Origin: Zygnema cylindricum
Lineage: Eukaryota > Streptophyta > Zygnematophyceae > Zygnematales > Zygnemataceae
Length of the DNA: 64,000 nt
NCBI GenBank assembly: GCA_037447655.1
Contig: JBBHKE010003477.1
Location: 265,173-329,172 of the forward strand
Direction: 5' to 3'
Position numbers and translations under genes: made by a program. The notes under the pieces were generated by a model. The model made no database searches and was not told the DNA's origin. It was given only the letters and a program-made list of their open reading frames with translations. This document shows, one piece after another, positions 45,901-56,623 of the stretch. Each line of letters begins with the position of its first letter. Within the stretch, counting starts at the first letter, position 1.

Positions 45901-48765
45901 ATTTTTTCTGAAATTGTCATTGAAAACTGCAATGTAGGTTTCAGTGAGGAATTTGAAGTTGTCATTTTCTTCGTGGGAGTGCATATCAAATGCGTAGGAT
46001 AAGGTCTTTCAGGGATCCTATTTTCCTTTGAAGTTGGTGCGCCCAGATCAGCGGGAAGGAAGGAATTTTTTTAGGTGGTTTTGGTTTAGCCACTTTCTGA
46101 TTTCTATCTCTCTCTCTCTCTTTGTAGTAATTACCAGGTATGACATGCGTGACTGATTTTTAACTTTGAAAATATATGTCTAGCTTGGTCTGATAAATTG
46201 CTGATTTTGGAAGATTGCTTGTAGTTTTATTTCTGTAAGTGTCTTCTTCATCTCGGTATCTGTACAGTTCCTTCCTTTTTAATGCATACAAGGCCACCTT
46301 TTTTATGCATTCAAGACAGTGAAAGTATATCCTATGGGACTAATATTTGTAGGTGTAAGGGACTGGCATAGTTAAGAAACCCTAAAAGTGGCGTCTATGG
46401 GCATGTGTGCTAGTTGTGACAGTGTTTATGTAGGTAGTATAGCATATTGCCTCACAGGATTAAAAAGAGTAAAAGTTTATGCAAGTGAAAGGTCTTTTAG
46501 TTGTTTTGTTTTTTAACAAACTATGGCTGATTTGTTTTGATATTAGAGGAGGTATTATTTCTAGACTGGTGGACTGCACCTGTATGATGTGTGAACAACA
46601 GTTTCGGAGCTGAATAGAATATAACAAGCTACGAAGGTTTGCCTGTCATGGTTGATCCAGAGTATATTTAGTATTGTGAGTTTTTTTTTTTGTCTGGTTG
46701 GTTTTCACTTTCTAGTGACCTGCGACTATTTGCCTGGAACGAGGATATGGTGATTTTTGCTCTATGTTTCTGGTTTTTTTTATGAAAATTTCTGAGCATT
46801 GTTACTGTTATTTTTCTATTAGTTATTAAAGGACAGGTGCAGACTACAAAACAGTCACTGGTAGGACAGAGACATAGATAGACACTTGGTCTCTATCTCA
46901 GACTCTTCTATCTAAAGACAAGACTTCATAGCACAATACAAATGGGCTGGATGGGCTAGTTTATTGACTGATTGAAGGTATAATTTGTGTGCTAAATTTT
47001 TGGGATTAATCTATTAACTTAAAACTTCTGAGATACACCTTGATCTGCTGTCAGCTATTTGATACATTACTCTGGCTAATCGTAGATTAGCAGATATCGT
47101 TTATTATTATTTAGTGTGGTTAACTCTGGGGCTGATTGTTCATCGGCTAGTTTTGTTTGACTTCCATGTTATGATTCTTTTTTTTGCAGGGTTTTATTTG
47201 CTTCCCTATTTGCTTGTCCTTTGGATTTATATTTCTCTGTCTACGAATCATGCAGAGACTGAGGATATTGACTTGTCCATGTTGTAGTTGTCACATGCCT
47301 ATGTTCCCTGTCTGTGAAAGTACTGTCTGTCTTTAATCTTCTACTAGAGATGTATTGTTAATTATTTTTTTAGGATTTACTTTCTTTCTAAATGGCAGTG
47401 TCTTTATTGGTTTTGGGGATTGGCCAAGCTCTAAGGCAACTAGGTATCAGGTCATGAGTTCTTGAAGTTGCTATCTTGTTGGAGCCCTTATGCATGAGTA
47501 TCAGTTGCTAAAAAGAAAAAAAAATGCACTGATTCTGGAGTTCTGAATTAAATTATGAAACACCCAAGTATTTAGCTACTTTTATTCCCTTGGTTAGCCT
47601 TTCAGATGTCCAATAAGTTCCACAGTGGGATGAGAAAAAGAGAACCGTTGACCAACCATGCATCTGGGAGGTTCACAATACATTTTTTTCTGTTTGATTA
47701 TTCTACATGTTTTTTCTTGTAAAATCTGAATAGGGTTCTCCATACTTTTGGTCTTTACTTTGATCGTGAAAGTCATGTCACCTTCATTTTACCTTCCTTC
47801 AAATTTGATTAGTTATTCCTGAGCATTGAAACTCGATGGTAAATTGGTCACCAATATCAACTCATTTTTCTCATCTTTATTTAAACTTAAAGTCCAAACT
47901 GGAAATAGTGAACCCCCTAATTTTGAAAGAAGCAGTAAAACTAAAATTTACCTAGTTGCATAATTTTGTTGCATATGTAGTTTAGTGACATGTCAACACG
48001 CCACTCTTAAGAAAAAGCCTTTTCCCTGTAAACCCCAAATAGGAGGTTTAAGGGCAACCACAAAGCTCATCGGTGCATGGTAGCAACTCCGTAAATAGCT
48101 GTTTCAGTTAGGAAATATTGAGGGCGCTGTTTATTTCAAAATTATACATGTTGATTCTAGCGATGTGGACAACATTCCAACCGCTCCAAATTTGCGATTC
48201 CAAAAAAACAATTAGTATTATCCTCGCTATTTACGCTCATACCAGTAAAATTCTGGCAACGAAACAGTGTTATTGACGCTCATAGCCCATGATCGTTGTA
48301 CTGTACTTATTGCATGTACTGCGCAGTTACTATTGTGGTACTTTTTTGCACGCAGGCACATGTAACGCGCGTAGTTAGAGGATTAGAGATAACCCTTATC
48401 GTCCACGAGTCACACCGCAATATTCGGCTGCAAGGCTGCTAGTAAGTTTTTCTCAAAAAATTGCCGGGCGGGTAGTTGGGCGCCGGGCGGCATACGAGGC
48501 TACGAGCAATCATTGCGCTTATCTTTTCCCTTTTTCCTTTTGGAGAGTAGATGGTCCCGCTTCCCTCATTTCTCGCGCCACTCTTTGTGAGTGTTGAACT
48601 GTTGACGGTCTATTTTTCGTACGGATGTACGCTTCTCCGTGCCCGAATAATTCGGGCATCCAAAAGTTACTCGACAAACTTACGCCGCATATTAGTGTGA
48701 CATACCTAAGTGACGCTCCTGTGGTGTACGGTACTGTAGTTCCATACTTGCCGGCGACGTTTTGC
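45901..48765. other. 3' flank of bZIP copy A
   Basis: About 2.9 kb retained at high identity in copy B (56624-59454). It should include the 3' UTR and contains a TC run near 46110-46122. No open frame with family features was found on either strand. A CpG-bearing block near 48300-48760 (CGGGCG, ATTCGGGCATCC) is also shared. Confidence 0.6.
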
Positions 48766-50577
48766 CCAAATAGACAATAGATTTTATTTCCAAAAACGCG
48801 ATGGTAATACCATCAAAGTACAAAACATTATTGTCACTAAAAAGTATTGATGACCAACAAAGGTAAAAAAACAAAGTCCTAAGGGACTAAAAACACAACA
48901 AAAATGCTTTAAAAGCCTAAAAGGAAAGAAAACAAAAAAGAAACCAAGTACAAACAACACTAAACTATTGAAACACAACAAACTAACCTAGACGCTAAAA
49001 CTTGAAACTACGCTCAACTAAAAATCAGAACTATGGATATCGTCTATATGCACCGGTTGGCGCGACGGTAAGTCTCGCAGTCCTCGGCCATCAGTCACCA
49101 CCGTGCTCTGTCGTATAATGGCCGAAGCTTGGGAATGTTGAAGGGCGACAGAGATGCGTTGGCGATAGAAAGTCGACATGAGAGCTGAAGAAGGGCTGCC
49201 AAGCCCTCTGACTTCAAAAGATCGCCGAGCACAGTCACGCAAAAAGTTGTCGAAAGACGAGTCTAGGGTCCCAAATATCTCCAAAGCAAATGGTGTGAAA
49301 CTATCCGCTGGGTCTCGGTGCGCGTAGTCACGTTCTTTCGAAGCCCCTGCATCCCGAGCCGCAACACCAGTATTTAATGCCGCGCGCGAGGAAACATGGG
49401 ATCCTGTAGGGTCTGTAAGAACTACGTCCCCCAGAGTTCTCGTCGCGCCATGCAAAAAAATAGATCCACACGAGGACCCCGTGTACCCCTAGATTGAGAA
49501 CGTGGTGGTAATATGTGTGACACCTCGCGCTTGACTGTGTACCGTGCTTCAGAACCCACGGCAGCGATAGCATCCCGTACCATGTCGTGCGATGTTGTTC
49601 GCTCCCCACCATGTGAGCAACGTAGCAAATGTACTCCTTGCTCGTCTATAGATTGGCCACAAATGCAACGAGGCTTGCCTAAAAGGGAAGGGTGCGGTAA
49701 GCCAAGCTGTAAGCGAAGCGCAGTAGAAAATTGAGGAGAAGATAAACGCAGCGAAGTGAAAATTGGTGTAGCAATAAGCCAAGCTCCAGCCCCAGGCCCC
49801 GAACACGATCGAAGTCGACTCTGCGCTTCAGCCGTAGGGAGCGCCTGAAGAAGACCATTGAATTTGGCGGCGGCGACCTTGTTGGCGATGTGTTGTTGCA
49901 CGCGTGAGTGAATTCCAGTAATGAGGGAAGGGAACGCGGGAACTTCAGCTTGGGCCTCGACTGGTAAAAGCGCCCGAGAGGACAATAAAGCTTGTTGGAA
50001 TGAGAGCAAACCCTCATCGACGTGAGAGATCGCATGAGCTAGAATAAGAGTGTCGTCCGCCAAAAACCTTAAAGTAATAATAGATGCTACCAAAGCCCAA
50101 CTCCCTAGATCAGCGGATGGTGCCAAGGTGGCTGTAGGACGTAAACCAAGACCCCCGCAAGAGACTGGTAAAACAGCTTGTCTACGAGCAAGGAGGCCTT
50201 CCGGCTGATCAAAGATAATGTGGCCGACTAGTTGATGAAGAATTCCAACGAGCCGATCATCAAATTCGGAAAGGGAAGAAAGGAAGGAAGAGTTCGTAGG
50301 TAAAGTGCGGGCCAAGTACAATGGGCGTTGGGCAAAACAACGAGTTAAGATAGCAAACGCGACTTGTGAGTCCGGAAGTTTGGGAAGGTCCTCACAATGA
50401 GAAAGGTCATCTAACAAAGCGTCTTTAACAAATTGGTTAACAAAATCAGGGGCTCCAATAGGAGAACCTAAAGCCCTTATACCCTTTTGAGGAGTTGAAA
50501 TACGGAATCCTGAAGGGAGAGAAAATTCCAATGGAAGACCAGCCGGGCTCCATGTGACACATTTGGTGAATTCACGT
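48766..50577 (-). pseudogene. 5'-truncated non-LTR retrotransposon with R2-like endonuclease end
   Basis: Reading frames on the minus strand (about 50577-49422, then 49455-49018) encode the C-terminal part of a LINE-type protein. The start of the frame resembles the region after the RT core (CVTWSPAGLP, GIRALGSPIG, VSCGGLGLRPT). A CCHC-type motif follows (CICGQSIDEQGVHLLRC, then SHDMVRDAI). Next is a restriction-like endonuclease pattern (GPRVDLFF, DVVLTDPTG, KERDYAH) ahead of FTPFALEIFG. One frameshift lies near 49440. The RT core is absent, as expected for 5' truncation. It begins exactly where homology between the bZIP duplicates ends, so it may be inserted at that boundary. The R2-like assignment rests on motif layout only. 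Confidence 0.65.
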
Positions 50578-50604
50578 TAACCGCAAAAATGAAATCAACT
50601 CGTT

Positions 50605-50627
50605 GTCACGTCCACCGTGGACGTGAC
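50605..50627. other. Perfect hairpin sequence
   Basis: Arms GTCACGTCCA and TGGACGTGAC separated by CCG: a 10-bp perfect stem. No T-run or other sign of function nearby. Confidence 0.6.
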
Positions 50628-50724
50628 GACGTGTCATTTTAGTTTCATCGATATTTATACGCGGGTAGTCGGGTACGCATTTTTATTTTGTACGAAGTTT
50701 ATTTGGTTTCGTGCGATTTTACAC

Positions 50725-50734
50725 NNNNNNNNNN
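50725..50734. other. Assembly gap (10 N)
   Basis: Run of ten N, followed immediately by GCTATATAGC-type palindromic repeats (50735-50820). Confidence 0.99.
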
Positions 50735-51039
50735 ATATAACTGCTATGTTATAGCTGCTATATAACCGCTATATAGCGTGATAAATGGAAAAGCTATATA
50801 GCTTCGCTATATAGCTAATAGCCCATGGACTTTATCCTTATGTGAGTGTTTTCCAATGTGGATGTGTATTTTCCAATGTGTGGAATGTGTGGTTGGAATT
50901 GTTTGTAGTAATGGGATTTTCTGAGAGGTAGGAGATCCTGTTACAAGATACAAGAGTGGAAAGTACGGAGGAATCGCCTTGCTGGAGGGGGCTTTTCGAT
51001 TCATTTCGATATACCGACGCATGATGGTATTGCAATAGT

Positions 51040-51900
51040 TAGTGTTGGGTATTGAGGACCATTTGCCGATATTCGATATGTATCGAATTTCAGGTACCCG
51101 ATAATCGATATATCGCTTCGATATATCGAAAAGGTAAATAGTGCGATATATCGCCAATATATCGTCGATATTGTATCGTCAATATATCGAGGGTTTTTTT
51201 TTAAAAAGAAAATTGGAAATTTTCACAGGTCTCCAAATTCACGTGCCTTCGGACAAGGTGACCGTAAAATCTTTGCCGAAAAGAAATACGGTTTTTTCCT
51301 GAAAGTCAACAGAGTGAATGAGATCTCTGAGGTACATTGACGTGGTACACTTGTGAAGTACACGTACGTAATACGCAAGTACGTATTTCCATACGAAAAT
51401 GGTCAGTTTCTAAATCTTTTACTATTTTTGAGATTTGATCGTCAACTTATGTGTAACTACTCAAATCAGACCACGTATGTAAAAACTTATTTACAGACGA
51501 TACGCGATGTAACCGGGGCCTCTGTAATACATAAATTTTGCTTTCCGTACTATTACTGAGACCTCATGATGTAACCATACCCTAAATAAGTAACTATTTA
51601 GTTATTTGAATTGCATAATTAGTACTTTTTTGTCGGTTATATTTTGCGGCGTCTACCTTTATGTCACGGAACGAAAATCACGTCGTACGTGGCGTATCAG
51701 AAGATTTGTCTATTTCGCTAAAATAACATATTATATAAAAATATAAAATATTAAATTTAAAAAATACTATATATCGCGATATATATCGCGATGATTTATG
51801 TTGGTCCAGGTACGATATATCGAAGATTTTGCTCGATCGATATTCAATATATCGAATATCAATATTATCGCGATGTTAATTTACCCCATACCAAACACTA
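51040..51900. mobile_element. hAT-like non-autonomous element unique to copy B (861 bp)
   Basis: Ends TAGTGTTGGGTAT and ATACCAAACACTA are inverted repeats with one mismatch. The flanks GCAATAGT (51032-51039) and GCGATAGT (51901-51908) are an 8-bp duplication with one change. Copy A has the uninterrupted site near 41352-41375. Both subterminal regions are packed with CGATATATCG palindromes. No transposase frame was seen. Confidence 0.85.
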
Positions 51901-52100
51901 GCGATAGTTATTGACCCGATAGCTCATCCTGATTTGTCATAATTTCATTGCGATGTTAGCTTTATCGATATATCGCACTGATATATCGATTATAGGTAGG
52001 TAAAAAAAGGGTACATAGCGAGTATAGGCAAGTGGCTCTCAATACACAAAAGTACATTATCGTCTAGATACCTCACGACTATAAATGACAGACTTTAAAT

Positions 52101-52603
52101 CATAGTTCAAAAGTAGGTGAAAGTAGGCCCATACAATATGCCTATTGTATGTAAAACATACAATTTGACCTTAAGACCCATATTGTATTGGTCTCAAAAT
52201 TAAAAAAAATAGTAACAGGGTTGAGTTGCACATCAATCGATAGAGAATTAAACGTCATGTCTAAATTTTGAAAAACATTCGGACAAAAAAAAATTTATGT
52301 GAGTTTTGAGGTGTTTTTATTTAAACCGTCAGATTTGAACGATCGGACGGTCACTGATCAAAGTAGCGATCTAAGAAGATCACATGAAAAGCCCATAACA
52401 CAACTCATCCTACGCTGTGTCAGTTCGCTGAAAATTTCGTCCAGCGGCGTGCGCTCACTATGATCATACGTCAGATTCGTACGTTCGTACAAAAGTGTGC
52501 ACAAACGCACACACATACAGTATGCCTACTCTACGCGAGTTTTGTGCCAAGTTTTGTGCGCCTACCAAAGGCCTACCATAAAAACGCCTACTTTTGAACT
52601 ATG
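52101..52603. mobile_element. hAT-like MITE, copy B insertion (503 bp)
   Basis: Ends CATAGTTCAAAAGTAGGTG and CGCCTACTTTTGAACTATG, flanked by the 8-bp duplication CTTTAAAT (52093-52100 and 52604-52611). It is the same family as 41580-42214, inserted at a neighbouring site and in the opposite orientation. Confidence 0.88.
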
Positions 52604-53232
52604 CTTTAAATGTTTTTCCAGTTTTACACCTTCTGTACACATGGTTTTACCATCGCTATTTTTGCAATACAGATTTCACATGGAAAACACGTACGTAGAA
52701 TCGTCATTACGAGACTTATTTTGGTTTGCTAAATTCCGGCTGCGTACCCTTAGAACTTGGCCGCAGTTTAGGGTTCCGACAAGTTCAACAACGCGCTTTT
52801 ACGACAGGAAACGGAGCCACGTGTCAGCCTTATGCATTTCATGTGGGTCGCCTTATTTTCGGATAAGCTTGCGGTCGTTTTCGTCACTTTCCAGACAAAA
52901 GTTGCATTGGAACTTGTGGATAAACTTGAACAGACCATAATACGAAATCTTGAAACATGCTTTTCCGGCGATTGGCCACCTCGTGTGAGCACTTGCCTGG
53001 TCTCACTTTGATTGTGGTACACTGGTACGGTATGCAAATCGCGGTCGAATTTTACCTTATACCGTACGTTACAGTACGGTAGTGTGCCCGCGTCCGGATA
53101 ATAAAACAGTTCGTACCGCTACTGGAGGCGAGAACGATCTTCTTTACCGGTCATCCAAATTCCAAAATGGCAAATCGACAAAAGCGCTTTTCGGCAGCTC
53201 CTTTAGATTTTTGACGTTTTCGATGAACTCTA

Positions 53233-53771
53233 CACCGCCAATCGTTATTAGCGTGGGAGTTTGATTAGCGTATAATAATAATTACAGTGGTGTACGCTAT
53301 TTAAGAATTTGAATATTTAGGAAAAAATCATACATTCTAATTGTTTGATTATGGTAATTTGGATCTTTGAAAAAAAAAATGTCGGTCGCAAAAATGCTTA
53401 CACTAATATAGGTATCCGTACAAAATCTGACGAATCGTACACAAATCGTACTTTCACACGGTCGAAACGCGGCTGTCGGACGAATATGTGGGAACGGGAT
53501 CTTTTACGACCTAGTTTTTTTTCCTTTTTAGAACGCACATTCTCATGCGTCTGCGGTTACTAAAACTAATTTATTGTAATTTTTAACTTAAAAAGGTACA
53601 TGTATGTACGGTCTGACACTGACCGTACACAACTCTATTATAGAGACGACGTACTGAAAATAACCCTAAATAGAATAAAGAAAAAAATAGAATGAACTAT
53701 ACTAATGGAGATTAAAAAAAAAAAAAGCGGGACGGAATTAGTGTACACAACGCTAATAACGATTGGCGGTG
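53233..53771. mobile_element. TA-flanked MITE unique to copy B (539 bp)
   Basis: Ends CACCGCCAATCGTTATTAGC and ATAACGATTGGCGGTG, with TA on both sides (53231-53232, 53772-53773). In copy A the matching site near 43052 reads CTCTACTGC with no insertion. Confidence 0.9.
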
Positions 53772-54296
53772 TACTGCAAACCGACTGACGGATCTACTAT
53801 AACGAGCGGCTGATTTCTGCAATTCCATGCTTTTTGTACGATTACTGTACGAATTCAGGACCACACGTGGTCTATTTGTATTAGCCTCCAGTAAAACCCT
53901 GTCTTCTGGCAGGATTCAACCTGAACATTCACGTTTTTGTCAACTTTTTAAATTTCTGTCCTTTCTTCCTGATTTTGTGATTTTATTTTTCACGGCATGA
54001 AACATGAAAATAAATAAATAAAATTCCGTACAATGAAAAAGTGCCCCTGTGAACAATCTGAAGTGGCCCCTTGAAATTTTTTGGTGTCCATAACTTGCAG
54101 CGCTTCTATAAGTGTCCGAGAAACGGTCGAAGCCAACTGAGATGACTCTTTCCTCGGGATTATGCGTTCACTTGAGGGCAGCTTTTAAGCATAAGGTTTT
54201 TCGGGATTAGACCACAAGCAGGGAACATTCCTATCGTTGCTACCAACCCTAGCACTTCCTTTTAAAACATAAACCGGTAGGCTTCAGGTATTCAGC

Positions 54297-56623
54297 ATGT
54301 GTCGTCCTCCAGACGTCCTCACTCAACTATCTGCGGCTGAGAGACGAAGACAGCTTGCAGCACAGCTTTTTAATGGAGGAGATGAGTCGTACAATGGTGG
54401 AAGCCATGGCTCAGCAGCAGGATTTGATTCCATGGCTGGAAGAGAATGGGAAGACCTACAACAGTCTGACGAGATTCCTGTCTCTCAGGCAGAGAGAGTA
54501 TGGCACTGGCAGCAACAGCTGGCAGCTTCTGGTTTGTCAGCCGGGCTACAGACAGGGCAAAAAGAGATGTTGTTGAAGCAGTTTGGTGCTCCTGTGATGA
54601 ATCGTGGACCGGCAGTGAGCAATATGGGAAAAGCCACTGACCAGTAAGTCAAGAGGAAAACTTATCTGCTTATGTAATTCTGTTGTATTTTTTTGCTCCG
54701 TCTTTTTTAACAATATACTAGGAAGGCTATGTTTTCCTTTGTTTTTTTTGTTTTCCGTTTTTTGTTACTAAGTTATCTTCATTTTTCTGCTTTACTTTTC
54801 CTATTTCTGATTAGACTTCTAGCCTTTTTTACTGTACCTTTGAAATTTGTTTCTTGTACCTGTGGCTCTTTATTTCTGCTGTTGCTTTTTTTGAGGTTTC
54901 TGGCTATGATTGTATTTGGTTTTCAATGGAGTTGCTGCCCTGTATTACTGAAAAATATTTTGTTTAAACCTATGTTAATGAAAATACTACGTTGTATACC
55001 AATGACGTAGAGGTCGAAAGGTAGTGATCTATGTTTATGAGAGTACTATGTTCATGAGGATACTATGTTAATGAACACACTGTTAATGAAAACGATTTAT
55101 TTGTGACATGCAGAGGTCGGAAGGCAGTTCGACAAATCCGATCTCGAGTCCTGGATGGACAGAACAATCAATCAAAGGGCATTCCTACGGTGGACACGGC
55201 ATCCTGGAAAGCTCCTACGCAGAGAAATGTCCCTCATCAGGCGCCCGTGCTTTCGCCCTGGGGTTCTATGCCTCCAGCTATGACTGTGACACAGGTCACA
55301 CCTCAAAATGTTATGCCCGGGGCTGTTTCCCTAGGAGGGAATGCTGCGGCGGCAGCGGCCATGTATGGGCAAATGAGAGTGGCGAATAGGGTTTCAAATA
55401 ATGCTTCATGGACTCCACAGGCAGATGGTACTGAGAATCTGGACCAGTGGCTTCAGGAAACTGTGCAGTTTCCGGCTCCTAAGGGGCGGAAGATGCAGAT
55501 TTCTCCATCCGTGGCGCCACAGATGCAGCAGCCATGGGGAATGAGTGCCATGGATTCTTTCGAGATGAATGGACAAGAGAATCAGTTCGACAATCAGTTT
55601 GGAATCATGGAGAGTTTGGACATGGATGATGACGATCAGATGGATAATGACGACGGAACAAATGACAAGAAAATAAGAAGGTATGTTAGGTTTAGTAGTG
55701 TCTAATTGACGTGCTGTTTGCTATGCATTCACCTAACCTATCCGATCGCATTTGTTGATGCAATGTCTGACCTCTCTTGGTTGTTTTCTGTTTTAAACAG
55801 GATGTTGTCTAACCGAGCATCGGCAAAGCGATCGCGACAGCGTCGACAGGAGAGGCTTGGAGAACTTGAGATTCAAACAGCCAAACTCCGAGTTGAAAAT
55901 ACAACAATTACCAGAAAATATCACGAGGCCATTGACCAGGCTCGTCGCTATCAGGAAGAGAATCAGAAGCTTCGAATGGACCTCGAGAACCTTCGAAGCG
56001 AGCTCGAAACTATGAAGATGGGAGCACGACAACCCGGTACCAGTCCTGTAAAGCAAGAAAGTGGCAAAACATCGGCACATAGTGCAGCCACGTCCATCCG
56101 AGTACCTCCAACAAAGGAGGAAATGCATAATGAAGCCCACAGTTACCCAACCACAGACAACCATTTTCCAGAAAAAAAGTGTGATGGGCAAGAGAGTGGT
56201 GGCCAGATCAGCAATAATGATGACTGCTCCACCAAGATCTTAAGTCCCGCTGATTTTGCAGCATTGGTGTCTCCCGGACAATCCATTAACAGGAATGCTT
56301 TCAAAAAAGGCTTCAGCAACAAGGAAGAATCGGAAATGCGTCCACCCATGGAGACAGTAAAGGATATTGTGAAAACAGAACAGTGGGTGGACACAATATC
56401 TCCTGCAATGGAACAGGGAAGTCACAGGATCAACAGTCCTCCTGCCAGTGGTGTTACTTCGTCTGGAATGAGTATGCCTGACTCGACCAATCCCGGGAGC
56501 CCATCGAACGATATATGCGACCTTGACAGTCTGGGCTTGCCTGTACTCGATACGGGTCTTTTGGGATCAGACAGTTTAGGTGATGAGTGGTTCGAGAGTC
56601 TCGTGCAGTGCATGGATGAGTAG
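54297..56623 (+). CDS. bZIP transcription factor, copy B
   Basis: Paralogue of the gene at 43581-45900 with the same structure: exons 54297-54643, 55114-55680 and 55801-56623, identical exon lengths and phases, 578 residues. About 20 residue differences from copy A are visible. They are concentrated after the zipper (for example MKMRSRHSGTSP versus MKMGARQPGTSP). The basic region is unchanged, and the zipper region differs only by Val to Ile. Both copies are open throughout, so both may be functional. Upstream flanks differ by the transposon insertions described separately. Confidence 0.92.

Larger units (their letters stand above)
41271..48765 (+). repeat. Segmental duplication, copy A
   Basis: Direct duplicate of 50953-59454. 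Homology starts near AAGAGTGGAAAGTACGG and ends at CCGGCGACGTTTTGC. It carries a complete bZIP gene plus 5' and 3' flanks. Identity is high across exons, introns and about 2.9 kb of 3' flank. The differences are mostly small, apart from transposon insertions unique to each copy. Confidence 0.9.
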
